Origin: Hyphomicrobiales bacterium
GTDB taxonomy: Bacteria > Pseudomonadota > Alphaproteobacteria > Rhizobiales > Aestuariivirgaceae
DNA: 7,041 nucleotides
Direction: 5' to 3'
NCBI GenBank assembly: GCA_025356765.1
Contig: JANXRO010000137.1
Coordinates: forward strand, 1-7,041
Below the pieces are notes generated by a model. It saw nothing but the letters and a program-made list of their open reading frames with translations. It ran no database searches and was not told where the DNA came from. The translations under genes and the position numbers were made by a program. Shown here piece after piece: positions 1-5,942 of this stretch (positions within the stretch are counted from its first letter, which is position 1; each line of letters opens with the position of its first letter).

Positions 1-1326
1 CTGCTGGATACGCCGGGCCATGAAGACTTTTCGGAAGATACGTATCGCACGCTGACTGCCGTTGATGCCGCTGTGATGGTGATCGATGGTGCCAAGGGCA
101 TCGAAGACAGAACCCGCAAGCTTTTTGAAATTTGTCGCCTACGCGATATTCCCATCGTGACGTTTGTGAACAAGTTTGACCGCGAAGCCCGTGAGCCTTT
201 GGATCTTCTCGATGAGATTGAAAAAGGCCTGGCGCTCACCATTGTGCCCATGGTGTGGCCCATTGGCATTGGTAAAACTTTTGTGGGCACCTATGATCTG
301 ATCAGCCACCGTGTGCGCCGCATCGATGAAGACCCCGCAGGCCAAGCCGTTTCGGGGCCAGATGACCCTTTGATTGACTCACTTCTCTCGCCCGCTGGTG
401 CTGCACAGTTTCGGGAAGAATTATCACTGCAACAAATGGCTGGCCAACAGTTTGACCACCAAGCTTTTTTGGAAGGCCATTTGTCTCCGGTTTATTTTGG
501 CTCGGCGTTGAAAAATTTCGGGGTGCGTGATTTGCTGGATGCGTTGATTTCTTATGCGCCACCGCCGCGCGACCAGAAGGCACGGCAACGGCTTGTGAAA
601 GCGATTGAGCCAAAACTGACAGGCGTGGTATTCAAAATCCAAGCCAATATGGACCCAAACCACCGCGACCGCATTGCCTTCATGCGCGTCTGTTCAGGCA
701 AATTAAACCGCGGCATGCGGGTTAAAATTGTGCGCACCGGAAAGCAACTGGCATTGAACGCGCCACAGTTTTTCTTTGCGCAAGATCGGTCGCTGGCGGA
801 AGATGCTTATGCGGGCGATGTTGTGGGCATTCCCAACCACGGGGTTTTGCGTATTGGTGACACGTTGACCGAAGGCGAAGAACTGGTGTTCACTGGTGTG
901 CCAAGTTTTGCTCCTGAAATTTTGCGACGCGTGCGTTTAGGTGATCCGATGAAGGCCAAAAAATTAAAATCGGCTTTGGAAGAATTGGCAGAAGAAGGTG
1001 TGGTACAGCTGTTCACCCCCATTGACGGTTCGGGCGCCATTGTGGGCGTGGTGGGCGCTTTGCAGCTTGATGTCTTGGCAGACAGGCTTGAACACGAATA
1101 TGGTGTGCCTGCATCCTTTGAAACCACACGCTTTGAAATTTTGCGTTGGATTTCAGCACCGGATTCAAAATCTTTAGATGGCTTTGTTGATGCCAATAAA
1201 TCTGCCATTGCCCATGATTTGGATGGAGCACCTGTGTTCATGGCATCGTCAGCGTTTAATCTGAACTATGCGCTTGAACGCGCGCCGGGAATTGGTGCAG
1301 CAACAATCAAGGAAATTCACGCATGA
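1..1326 (+). CDS. prfC: Peptide chain release factor 3 (RF3), 5'-truncated by window edge
   Basis: RF3 is a cytoplasmic translational GTPase that removes RF1/RF2 from the ribosome after peptide release. The reading frame is open from base 1 and 441 residues are visible. Against E. coli RF3 (about 529 residues) roughly the first 86 are missing, including the P-loop and switch I. The visible part begins inside the G domain with DTPGHEDFSEDTYRTLTAVD, a signature of RF3 rather than EF-G. The G4 motif NKFD follows at visible residues 57-60, where E. coli has NKLD. Further on are the RF3-specific blocks FKIQANMDPNHRDRIAFMR and GDRS-like QDRSLAEDAYAGDVVG of domain II, then the C-terminal domain III with VGALQLDVLADRLEHEYGV. 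The TGA stop overlaps the ATG of the next gene (ATGA), suggesting co-transcription. The GTG at 73 is internal, not a real start. Confidence 0.97.
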   Translation: MLDTPGHEDFSEDTYRTLTAVDAAVMVIDGAKGIEDRTRKLFEICRLRDIPIVTFVNKFDREAREPLDLLDEIEKGLALTIVPMVWPIGIGKTFVGTYDLISHRVRRIDEDPAGQAVSGPDDPLIDSLLSPAGAAQFREELSLQQMAGQQFDHQAFLEGHLSPVYFGSALKNFGVRDLLDALISYAPPPRDQKARQRLVKAIEPKLTGVVFKIQANMDPNHRDRIAFMRVCSGKLNRGMRVKIVRTGKQLALNAPQFFFAQDRSLAEDAYAGDVVGIPNHGVLRIGDTLTEGEELVFTGVPSFAPEILRRVRLGDPMKAKKLKSALEELAEEGVVQLFTPIDGSGAIVGVVGALQLDVLADRLEHEYGVPASFETTRFEILRWISAPDSKSLDGFVDANKSAIAHDLDGAPVFMASSAFNLNYALERAPGIGAATIKEIHA

Positions 1327-2039
1327 GCTTTCCTTATGATTTCGATTTTTTGCATCTGCTTGCCGCAGCTTTAATTTTTATCATGTGGGGCGTCTATGGC
1401 CCGGTGTTGCGTTTATTGGGCCACGGCACATTAACAACACAGCTTCACGTGGTGCGGCTGCGCTGGATGAATATGATGCTGCATAGCAAACGCGAAAGCC
1501 GGGTTTTCGACGGCATTTTGTTGGGGCAAATTTCATCATCCATGTCGTTCTTCGGTTCAGCTACGCTGATCGTTTTGGCAGGTTTGGTGGGTGCCTTGGC
1601 CTCCATCAACCATGTGCATGCTTCCATTACCGAGATGGCATTTTTTCCACCCATTTCATTGCCGTTGTTTACCGTTTATTTCACCGCCATCACCGTTATC
1701 ATGGCCATGTGTTTTTTCTCATTCACTTATGCGTTGCGCAAATTGGCTTATACTTTGGCCATGATCGGCGGTTTGGATGAAGCGCCTGCAACAAGCCGCC
1801 AAGCCCAAGTGATGATCAGCCAAACTGCAACGGTTTTAACCGAAGCATTGCGCAGCATGAACAATGGCATCCGCGGTTTTTATTATGCCGTGGCCGGTTT
1901 GTTTTTATTTGGTGGGCCAATCACCTCGATTTGCGTCACTTTATTGCTCAGTATGCTTCTCTATTATCGCCAAGGCCTTTCAACAGAAGCTCTGGCCATT
2001 GAGCGCTATGTTAGGGCGATGCACGAAGAAGATGATTGA
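1323..2039 (+). CDS. DUF599 family integral membrane protein
   Basis: This is a 238-residue inner-membrane protein of unknown function that fits the DUF599 family. Hydrophobic segments lie near residues 8-28, 74-94, 113-137 and 187-214, which gives four probable transmembrane helices. Between the first two is the conserved block WMNMMLHSKRESRVFDG followed by LLGQISSSMSFFGS, the family hallmark (W-M-x-x-M, R-E-x-R-x-x-D, then S-x-S-F-F). The C terminus is acidic (HEEDD). The ATG overlaps the prfC stop by 4 bp. An AAGGAA ribosome-binding site at 1309-1314 lies 8 nt upstream, inside the prfC end, so this start is well supported and translational coupling is likely. No signal peptide, catalytic motif or cofactor site is visible. 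The link to RF3 is positional only and no function is proposed. Confidence 0.88.
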   Translation: MSFPYDFDFLHLLAAALIFIMWGVYGPVLRLLGHGTLTTQLHVVRLRWMNMMLHSKRESRVFDGILLGQISSSMSFFGSATLIVLAGLVGALASINHVHASITEMAFFPPISLPLFTVYFTAITVIMAMCFFSFTYALRKLAYTLAMIGGLDEAPATSRQAQVMISQTATVLTEALRSMNNGIRGFYYAVAGLFLFGGPITSICVTLLLSMLLYYRQGLSTEALAIERYVRAMHEEDD

Positions 2040-2069
2040 ATTTCCATTTTTTGATGAGCGCACCTCAAA

Positions 2070-2103
2070 TTTCGCTTTCGCATACATTTAAAGTCGCTAT
2101 AAG
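2070..2103 (+). promoter_or_regulatory. Possible promoter for gap
   Basis: The 96-bp gap between the DUF599 gene and gap holds a TATAAG hexamer at 2098-2103. Sixteen bases upstream is a poor -35 candidate, TTTCGC at 2076-2081. That hexamer is the second copy of a tandem repeat (2070-2075 and 2076-2081). A new promoter is expected because no overlap joins gap to the upstream gene, but the -35 match is weak. The palindrome GGCGCC at 2104-2109 lies just downstream of the -10 and may be chance. Confidence 0.35.
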
Positions 2104-2135
2104 GGCGCCAATCTCAAAACCCATCAGGAGCTATC

Positions 2136-3146
2136 ATGGCAAAAGTTAGAGTTGCAATTAACGGTTTCGGCCGCATTGGACGCAATGTGTTGCGCGCCAT
2201 CCACGAATCTGGCCGCAAAGATATTGATGTTGTTGCCATCAATGATTTGGGGCCCATCGAAACCAATGCGCATCTGCTGCGCTTTGACTCTGTTCATGGT
2301 CGTTTCCCCCATGAAGTGACAGTGCAAGGCGACATGATCAATGTTGGCACCGAAAAATTCAAAGTGACCGCCATGAAAGATCCATCGCAATTGCCATGGA
2401 AAGATTTGGGCGTAGACATCGCTTTGGAATGCACTGGCATTTTCACTGCCAAGGATAAAGCTTCAGCGCATTTAACCGCTGGTGCAAAACGCGTGTTGGT
2501 TTCAGCCCCTGCTGATGGCGCAGACTTCACGGTGGTTTATGGTGTAAACCATCAGGAATTGACCAAAGATCACATCGTTGTTTCAAACGCATCGTGCACA
2601 ACCAATTGCTTGGCTCCGGTTGCTTCCGTGTTGCATAAGGCAGTTGGCATCAGCCATGGTTTTATGACAACCATCCATGCCTACACTGGCGATCAACCCA
2701 CGCTGGATACAATGCACAAAGATCTTTATCGTGGCCGCGCTGCTGCCATGTCGATGATCCCGACATCAACAGGCGCAGCAAAAGCCATTGGTTTGGTTAT
2801 TCCTGAATTGAAGGGTCGTTTGGATGGCACGTCAATTCGCGTTCCAACCCCTAACGTTTCAGTTGTTGATTTCAAATTTGTTGCCAAGCGCGCAACAACA
2901 ATTGAAGAAATCAACGCCGCCATTAAGGCTGCTTCTGAAGGCCACTTGAAGGGAATTTTGGGCTATACATTGGCACCTAATGTTTCGATCGACTTCAATC
3001 ACGATCCACATTCTTCCACATTCCACATGGATCAAACCAAAGTGGTTGAAGGATCATTGGTTCGCATCTTGTCTTGGTATGACAATGAATGGGGCTTCTC
3101 GAACCGCATGAGCGATACAGCCGTTGCCATGGGCAAATTGCTGTAA
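2136..3146 (+). CDS. gap: Glyceraldehyde-3-phosphate dehydrogenase, type I
   Basis: This cytoplasmic tetrameric enzyme interconverts glyceraldehyde-3-phosphate and 1,3-bisphosphoglycerate with NAD(P). The protein is 336 residues, the usual length. The N-terminal Rossmann fold starts with AINGFGRIGRNVLRA (residues 7-21). The catalytic block SNASCTTNCLAP places the nucleophile at Cys154 and the base is His181 in TTIHAYTGDQ. The C-terminal SWYDNEWGFSNRM is also typical. Asp37 in AINDL sits where NAD-preferring enzymes carry their ribose-binding aspartate. The second selectivity site, Leu-Pro in Bacillus-type NAD enzymes and Ala-Ser in chloroplast NADP enzymes, is Thr192-Met193 here, so coenzyme use is not settled. 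The ATG has a good ribosome-binding site, CAGGAG at 2125-2130, five bases upstream. A strong terminator follows. The neighbour rpe also handles sugar phosphates, so a role in pentose phosphate or Calvin metabolism is possible besides glycolysis. Confidence 0.97.
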   Translation: MAKVRVAINGFGRIGRNVLRAIHESGRKDIDVVAINDLGPIETNAHLLRFDSVHGRFPHEVTVQGDMINVGTEKFKVTAMKDPSQLPWKDLGVDIALECTGIFTAKDKASAHLTAGAKRVLVSAPADGADFTVVYGVNHQELTKDHIVVSNASCTTNCLAPVASVLHKAVGISHGFMTTIHAYTGDQPTLDTMHKDLYRGRAAAMSMIPTSTGAAKAIGLVIPELKGRLDGTSIRVPTPNVSVVDFKFVAKRATTIEEINAAIKAASEGHLKGILGYTLAPNVSIDFNHDPHSSTFHMDQTKVVEGSLVRILSWYDNEWGFSNRMSDTAVAMGKLL

Positions 3147-3170
3147 ACTTTTTTACATCGCATTTTTTCG

Positions 3171-3202
3171 GGGGCCTGCTTAACGCGGGCCCCTTTGCTT
3201 TT
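3171..3202 (+). terminator. Rho-independent terminator after gap
   Basis: A 9-bp GC-rich stem (3171-3179 pairing with 3185-3193, one G-U pair) closes the five-base loop TTAAC. It is followed by TTTGCTTTT. It begins 25 bases after the gap stop and ends 26 bases before the rpe start, so most gap transcripts should end here. rpe then needs read-through or its own promoter. Confidence 0.85.
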
Positions 3203-3228
3203 GTATGTCGATGATCTAGACATTTCAC

Positions 3229-3900
3229 ATGAACCAGCGCCCCCTTATTATTGCCCCATCCATTCTTGCTTCTGATTTTTCCAAACTTGGCCAAGAGGTG
3301 ACCGACATTGTGGGTGCCGGTGCCGATTGGATTCACATCGATGTGATGGACGGGCATTTTGTGCCCAATATTTCTTATGGCATTCCCGTGGTGCAATCTT
3401 TGCGCAAGGTTACAGACAAGCTGTTTGATGCGCATTTGATGATCTCCCCGGCTGACCCTTATCTAGAAGCTTTTGCCAAGGCTGGATCTGATTTGATAAC
3501 GGTGCATGCAGAGGCTGGCCCGCATCTTGATCGCTCGCTTCAAGCCATTAAAGCTTTGGGAAAAAAGGCTGGCGCTGCGGTTAACCCCGCAACGCCTGTT
3601 TCAGTTTTAGAACATGTGATCAACCGCCTTGATCTCATTTTAATTATGACGGTGAATCCAGGTTTTGGTGGGCAAAGTTTTATTTCAGCAATGCTGGAAA
3701 AAATTAAACAGGCCAAGGCAATGGTCGGCGGCCGCAATATTGATATTGAAGTTGATGGTGGCATAGACCCTTCCAATGCGCGGGCTTGCGTTGAGGCTGG
3801 TGCCAATGTTCTGGTGGCCGGATCATCATTGTTCAAGGGCCCGGATTATGTGGCCAATATTAAGGCTTTGAAGCTGGCGGCCCAATCAATCGCCGTGTGA
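3229..3900 (+). CDS. rpe: Ribulose-phosphate 3-epimerase
   Basis: Rpe interconverts ribulose-5-phosphate and xylulose-5-phosphate in the pentose phosphate pathway and Calvin cycle. The protein is 223 residues, a full-length TIM barrel of normal size. All active-site residues are present: Ser11 in APSILASDF, His36 and Asp38 in IHIDVMDGHFVPN (metal ligand and catalytic base), His69 in DAHLMI, and Asp176 in IEVDGGID (catalytic acid and metal ligand). The phosphate-binding loops are seen in VNPGFGGQSF and VAGSSLF. An in-frame TAG at 3217-3219, four codons upstream, fixes ATG 3229 as the earliest start. No convincing Shine-Dalgarno sequence precedes it, so translation may be modest or rely on the leader. 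The last 41 bases overlap the end of the opposing SDR gene. It lies behind the gap terminator, so it may be only partly co-expressed with gap. Confidence 0.97.
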   Translation: MNQRPLIIAPSILASDFSKLGQEVTDIVGAGADWIHIDVMDGHFVPNISYGIPVVQSLRKVTDKLFDAHLMISPADPYLEAFAKAGSDLITVHAEAGPHLDRSLQAIKALGKKAGAAVNPATPVSVLEHVINRLDLILIMTVNPGFGGQSFISAMLEKIKQAKAMVGGRNIDIEVDGGIDPSNARACVEAGANVLVAGSSLFKGPDYVANIKALKLAAQSIAV

Positions 3901-4618
3901 TGGCAAAGAATGCCCAATTGGGTAAAAGCCGCAGTGTCTTTAAAATCAACACAAAGCGTGTGGGATAAGCAATTTCAAATTTGCCTTTGGCCAGGCCCTC
4001 AATGGTGCGGCGCGCGGCCTCAACTGGCTCCATCAAAAATGGCATGGGAAAATCATTGCCGTCAGTCATGGGTGTTCTCACAAACCCCGGATTGATAACA
4101 GAAGTGGTGATGTTGAATTGTTCAAGTTCGGGCTTTAAGCCTTCGGCCAGATTGATCAATGCCGCTTTGGTTGGGCCATAGGCTGCTGACTTGGGCAGGC
4201 CCAAATAGCCCGCCACAGACGCAATCCACGCAACATGGCCTGAACGCCTGGCGCGAAATGCGGGCAAAACCGCATCCAGCATATTGATGACACCCATGTA
4301 ATTCACATCAAGGGTTGAACGAAAATCTTCAAGGGAAAGCTCTTGCGAAAAAACGGGTTTGTATTTTCCGGCAGCACCAATGACCAGATCAACAGGCCCT
4401 AAATTATCGCCAATGTTTTGAAATGTTTTTGCAACGGAGGCTGCATTTGTCACATCAAGTTTGAACGGGTGGATATGTGCAAGCCCTGCCAGATGATCAA
4501 CATTGCGAGCCGATGCGGCCACTTCAACGCCAGCTGCCGCCAATTGTTTTGCAATTTCAAAACCGATGCCTGTGGAAGCGCCGATAATCCACACGCGCTG
4601 CCACGGCAATTTTGCCAA
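3860..4618 (-). CDS. Short-chain dehydrogenase/reductase, third gene of the rpoE-chrR operon
   Basis: This is an NAD(P)-dependent classical SDR whose substrate cannot be read from the sequence. From the TTG at 4618 it has 252 residues. The cofactor motif GASTGIG is at 13-19, an NNAG-equivalent GAAG at 81-84, and the catalytic residues are Asn106, Ser134, Tyr147 and Lys151 (YGPTK). The tail from about 222 to 240 is hydrophobic and could touch the membrane. There is no ATG near the N terminus. The frame extends to a TTG at 4657 inside chrR. TTG 4618 lies two bases past the chrR stop, has a weak GGAA seven bases upstream, and gives a normal SDR N terminus, so it is preferred. TTG 4609 is also possible. 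Tight packing with chrR implies co-transcription under the sigma factor. Related SDRs with this C-terminal tail occur, from memory, beside RpoE/ChrR-controlled fatty-acid modification genes, so a lipid-derived substrate is an inference. Confidence 0.88.
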   Translation of the reverse strand: MAKLPWQRVWIIGASTGIGFEIAKQLAAAGVEVAASARNVDHLAGLAHIHPFKLDVTNAASVAKTFQNIGDNLGPVDLVIGAAGKYKPVFSQELSLEDFRSTLDVNYMGVINMLDAVLPAFRARRSGHVAWIASVAGYLGLPKSAAYGPTKAALINLAEGLKPELEQFNITTSVINPGFVRTPMTDGNDFPMPFLMEPVEAARRTIEGLAKGKFEIAYPTRFVLILKTLRLLPNWAFFAITRRLIGPPASKP

Positions 4619-4620
4619 TT

Positions 4621-5271
4621 TTAAATTCCAACAAAAGGTTGGGCCAAACGTGCCCAAATGCTTTTAAAGCGTGTTGGGGCTTCGACAGCCACCAAACAAA
4701 TGCAAACCTCTTCGCCCACAACAATGGGTGTGTGTTCAACATCTTCATCTAAATCAGCCACGTCACCGGCTTGATAAAGCCCCATGTGATCGCGGTAAGC
4801 ACCCTTCAAGATCAAGGTAATTTCTTCGCCACCATGGCCGTGTTCAGGAATGGCAGCACCTGGCTTGATTGACAAAAGCTTTAACTGTGTCTTTGAACCT
4901 TTTGAGGTGGGGATATTAAACATTGAAAAGCCCGGTGCTTTTTTCTTCCACGCCAAATCTGCCAAGGGCTTGCCATTCAACAAGCGCGATAAAACCAGTG
5001 GAACTTCGCCCTGAGACGTCTTTGCTCTTGGTGATTGAACCAACACCGCATCAAGGCTGGCCAAAGTGGCTGACCTGCACACATCAGAAACCGGCGCTTC
5101 CATCTGGTCTGCCAGAACGGCACCGCCCACACCTTCGGCCTGACGCAAGCCAGCACGACACGCCTGGCACATGGCCACATGGGCTTCTACCACGATGCCA
5201 TGGGCTTCGGGCAAATTGCCCGATGCATAAGCCACCAAAGTTGCATCGTCCAGATGATGAGAAATCGTCAC
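4621..5271 (-). CDS. chrR: ChrR-type zinc anti-sigma factor with cupin domain
   Basis: This cytoplasmic anti-sigma factor is expected to bind the sigma factor encoded just upstream and release it on oxidative stress (singlet oxygen in Rhodobacter sphaeroides). It has 216 residues, like characterised ChrR (about 213). The N-terminal ZAS domain carries the ligands His6, His31, Cys35 and Cys38, the last three in H-x3-C-x2-C. The C-terminal cupin domain keeps the second metal site: His144, His146 and Glu150 in PEHGHGGEE, and His180 in EHTP. The Cys190/Cys192 pair (CIC) typical of ChrR is also present. Cys65 in the linker is an additional cysteine. Translation starts with GTG, overlapping the sigma-factor TGA (GTGA), with a GGAG site eight bases upstream. 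This implies coupled synthesis near 1:1. The SDR follows directly. Confidence 0.95.
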   Translation of the reverse strand: MTISHHLDDATLVAYASGNLPEAHGIVVEAHVAMCQACRAGLRQAEGVGGAVLADQMEAPVSDVCRSATLASLDAVLVQSPRAKTSQGEVPLVLSRLLNGKPLADLAWKKKAPGFSMFNIPTSKGSKTQLKLLSIKPGAAIPEHGHGGEEITLILKGAYRDHMGLYQAGDVADLDEDVEHTPIVVGEEVCICLVAVEAPTRFKSIWARLAQPFVGI

Positions 5272-5861
5272 TTCACTTGCTCCAATATTTTCCGCAGGCG
5301 CTGATAACCAAGGCGCATACGAGATTTTACCGTGCCCAACGGCAAATTCAATTTAAGGGCTATTTCACTTTGGGTTACGTCTTCAACATATGAAAGGATC
5401 AAAAGCTCGCGTTGGTCGGCGGGAATTTGCGCCAAGGCCTTGTTCACATAGTTATCTTCTTGTGAACGCCCCATCGCTTCATCAGCGCCAATTTTTCCAT
5501 CAGGCGCATCAAAATCTTCGATGTCTTGATAAAGCTGGGCTTTATCGCGGCGCAATTTATCGATGCGCAGATTGCGCGCAATTGTAAAAATCCACGTTGC
5601 CACTGAGCCACGCTCATTGACATACATTTGCGATTTAGACCAAACCGCAAGCATGGTTTCTTGCACCAAATCTTCCGCCTGTTCAGCGTTGGAACCTTTG
5701 CGCATCATAAAGGCTTTTACACGTGGTGCGAAATGATCGAACAACTCGGCAAAGGCACCGCGGTCACGTGATTGGGCTACGCGAGAAAGCAATTCTGCCA
5801 AATGATCAGGAGCACTTTGATTTCTAACCTGCTCAGCCATGGTCAACGCAGAAAAAGCCAT
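5268..5861 (-). CDS. rpoE: ECF RNA polymerase sigma factor, RpoE/ECF11-like
   Basis: This is a group IV sigma factor that directs RNA polymerase to stress promoters and is held inactive by the ChrR encoded next to it. It has 197 residues, with only the two ECF domains. Sigma-2 spans about residues 36-105, with the core-binding and -10 region motif AEDLVQETMLAVW at 62-74 and WIFTIARNLRIDKLRR at 90-105. Sigma-4 spans about 137-192, with the helix-turn-helix TQSEIALKLNLPLGTVKSRM contacting the -35 element. A 30-residue acidic linker joins them. The ATG at 5861 has a GGA six bases upstream; Met8 has no such site. A TGATC-type promoter lies 28 bases upstream of the start codon, in keeping with autoactivation. 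The stop overlaps chrR. Assignment to the RpoE/ChrR family rests on both proteins and their order. The symbol follows Rhodobacter usage and does not mean orthology to E. coli RpoE. Confidence 0.93.
   Translation of the reverse strand: MAFSALTMAEQVRNQSAPDHLAELLSRVAQSRDRGAFAELFDHFAPRVKAFMMRKGSNAEQAEDLVQETMLAVWSKSQMYVNERGSVATWIFTIARNLRIDKLRRDKAQLYQDIEDFDAPDGKIGADEAMGRSQEDNYVNKALAQIPADQRELLILSYVEDVTQSEIALKLNLPLGTVKSRMRLGYQRLRKILEQVK
5280..5283 (-). promoter_or_regulatory. Ribosome-binding site fixing the chrR GTG start
   Basis: GGAG lies within the last codons of the sigma-factor gene, eight bases before the GTG at 5271-5269. It supports the non-ATG start, which gives the canonical ChrR N terminus (MTISHH), and makes translation of chrR depend on ribosomes finishing the sigma gene. 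Confidence 0.75.
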
Positions 5862-5888
5862 TTTGTATCCGTTTGGATAGTGTTGTCA

Positions 5889-5918
5889 TTGATACGATCC
5901 ACATTACAAAAAAGATCA
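5889..5918 (-). promoter_or_regulatory. Candidate autoregulated RpoE-type promoter of rpoE-chrR-SDR
   Basis: On the minus strand TGATCT (5918-5913) is followed, after 18 bases, by TATCAA (5894-5889). TGATC is the -35 core known for RpoE-ChrR promoters in Rhodobacter, and a -10 starting with TA is also expected. Initiation would fall near 5882, giving a leader of about 20 bases with the rpoE ribosome-binding site at 5870-5868. The first three bases of the -35 are the TGA stop codon of the upstream hydrolase gene. Confidence 0.65.
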
Positions 5919-5942
5919 CTGAAGCTTACGTTCAATCTTTTC
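5908..5942 (-). terminator. Weak possible terminator of the hydrolase gene
   Basis: On the minus strand AAAGAT (5940-5935) can pair with ATCTTT (5916-5911), and inside it TGAA (5934-5931) with TTCA (5923-5920), leaving a GTG bulge. A run of six T follows (5913-5908). The stem is AT-rich and imperfect, so it may slow rather than stop transcription. It shares bases with the rpoE -35 element. Confidence 0.25.

Noticed and set aside
807..1241. 144-codon open frame on the minus strand inside prfC
   Set aside because: It is Ser/Thr/Pro-rich and without motifs, antisense to conserved RF3 domains, and has no ribosome-binding context.
2070..2081. Tandem TTTCGC repeat upstream of gap, considered as a regulator site
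   Set aside because: Two copies of six bases in a pyrimidine-rich stretch are too little to support a binding site beyond the weak -35 suggestion.
3212..3217. TGATCT on the plus strand just before rpe, resembling the sigma-factor -35
   Set aside because: At 17-19 bases spacing the -10 would fall inside rpe, past its start codon, and no TATC-like element is there.
2995..3435. 146-codon open frame on the minus strand across the gap-rpe junction
   Set aside because: It lies opposite two firmly identified genes and the terminator, shows no family resemblance, and has composition expected of an antisense shadow.
3913..3922. Perfect palindrome CCCAATTGGG just after the rpe stop, considered as a terminator
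   Set aside because: It has no loop and no T-tract, and it lies inside SDR coding sequence encoding Pro-Asn-Trp.
4923..5393. 156-codon open frame on the plus strand opposite chrR and the end of rpoE
   Set aside because: Both opposing genes are complete and recognised; the translation looks random, rich in Pro, His and Arg.
5865..5900. Repeated GGAT/ATCC and GTATC/GATAC units in the rpoE leader, considered as an operator
   Set aside because: The matches are only 4-5 bp with irregular spacing and overlap the promoter -10 and ribosome-binding site; chance is adequate.
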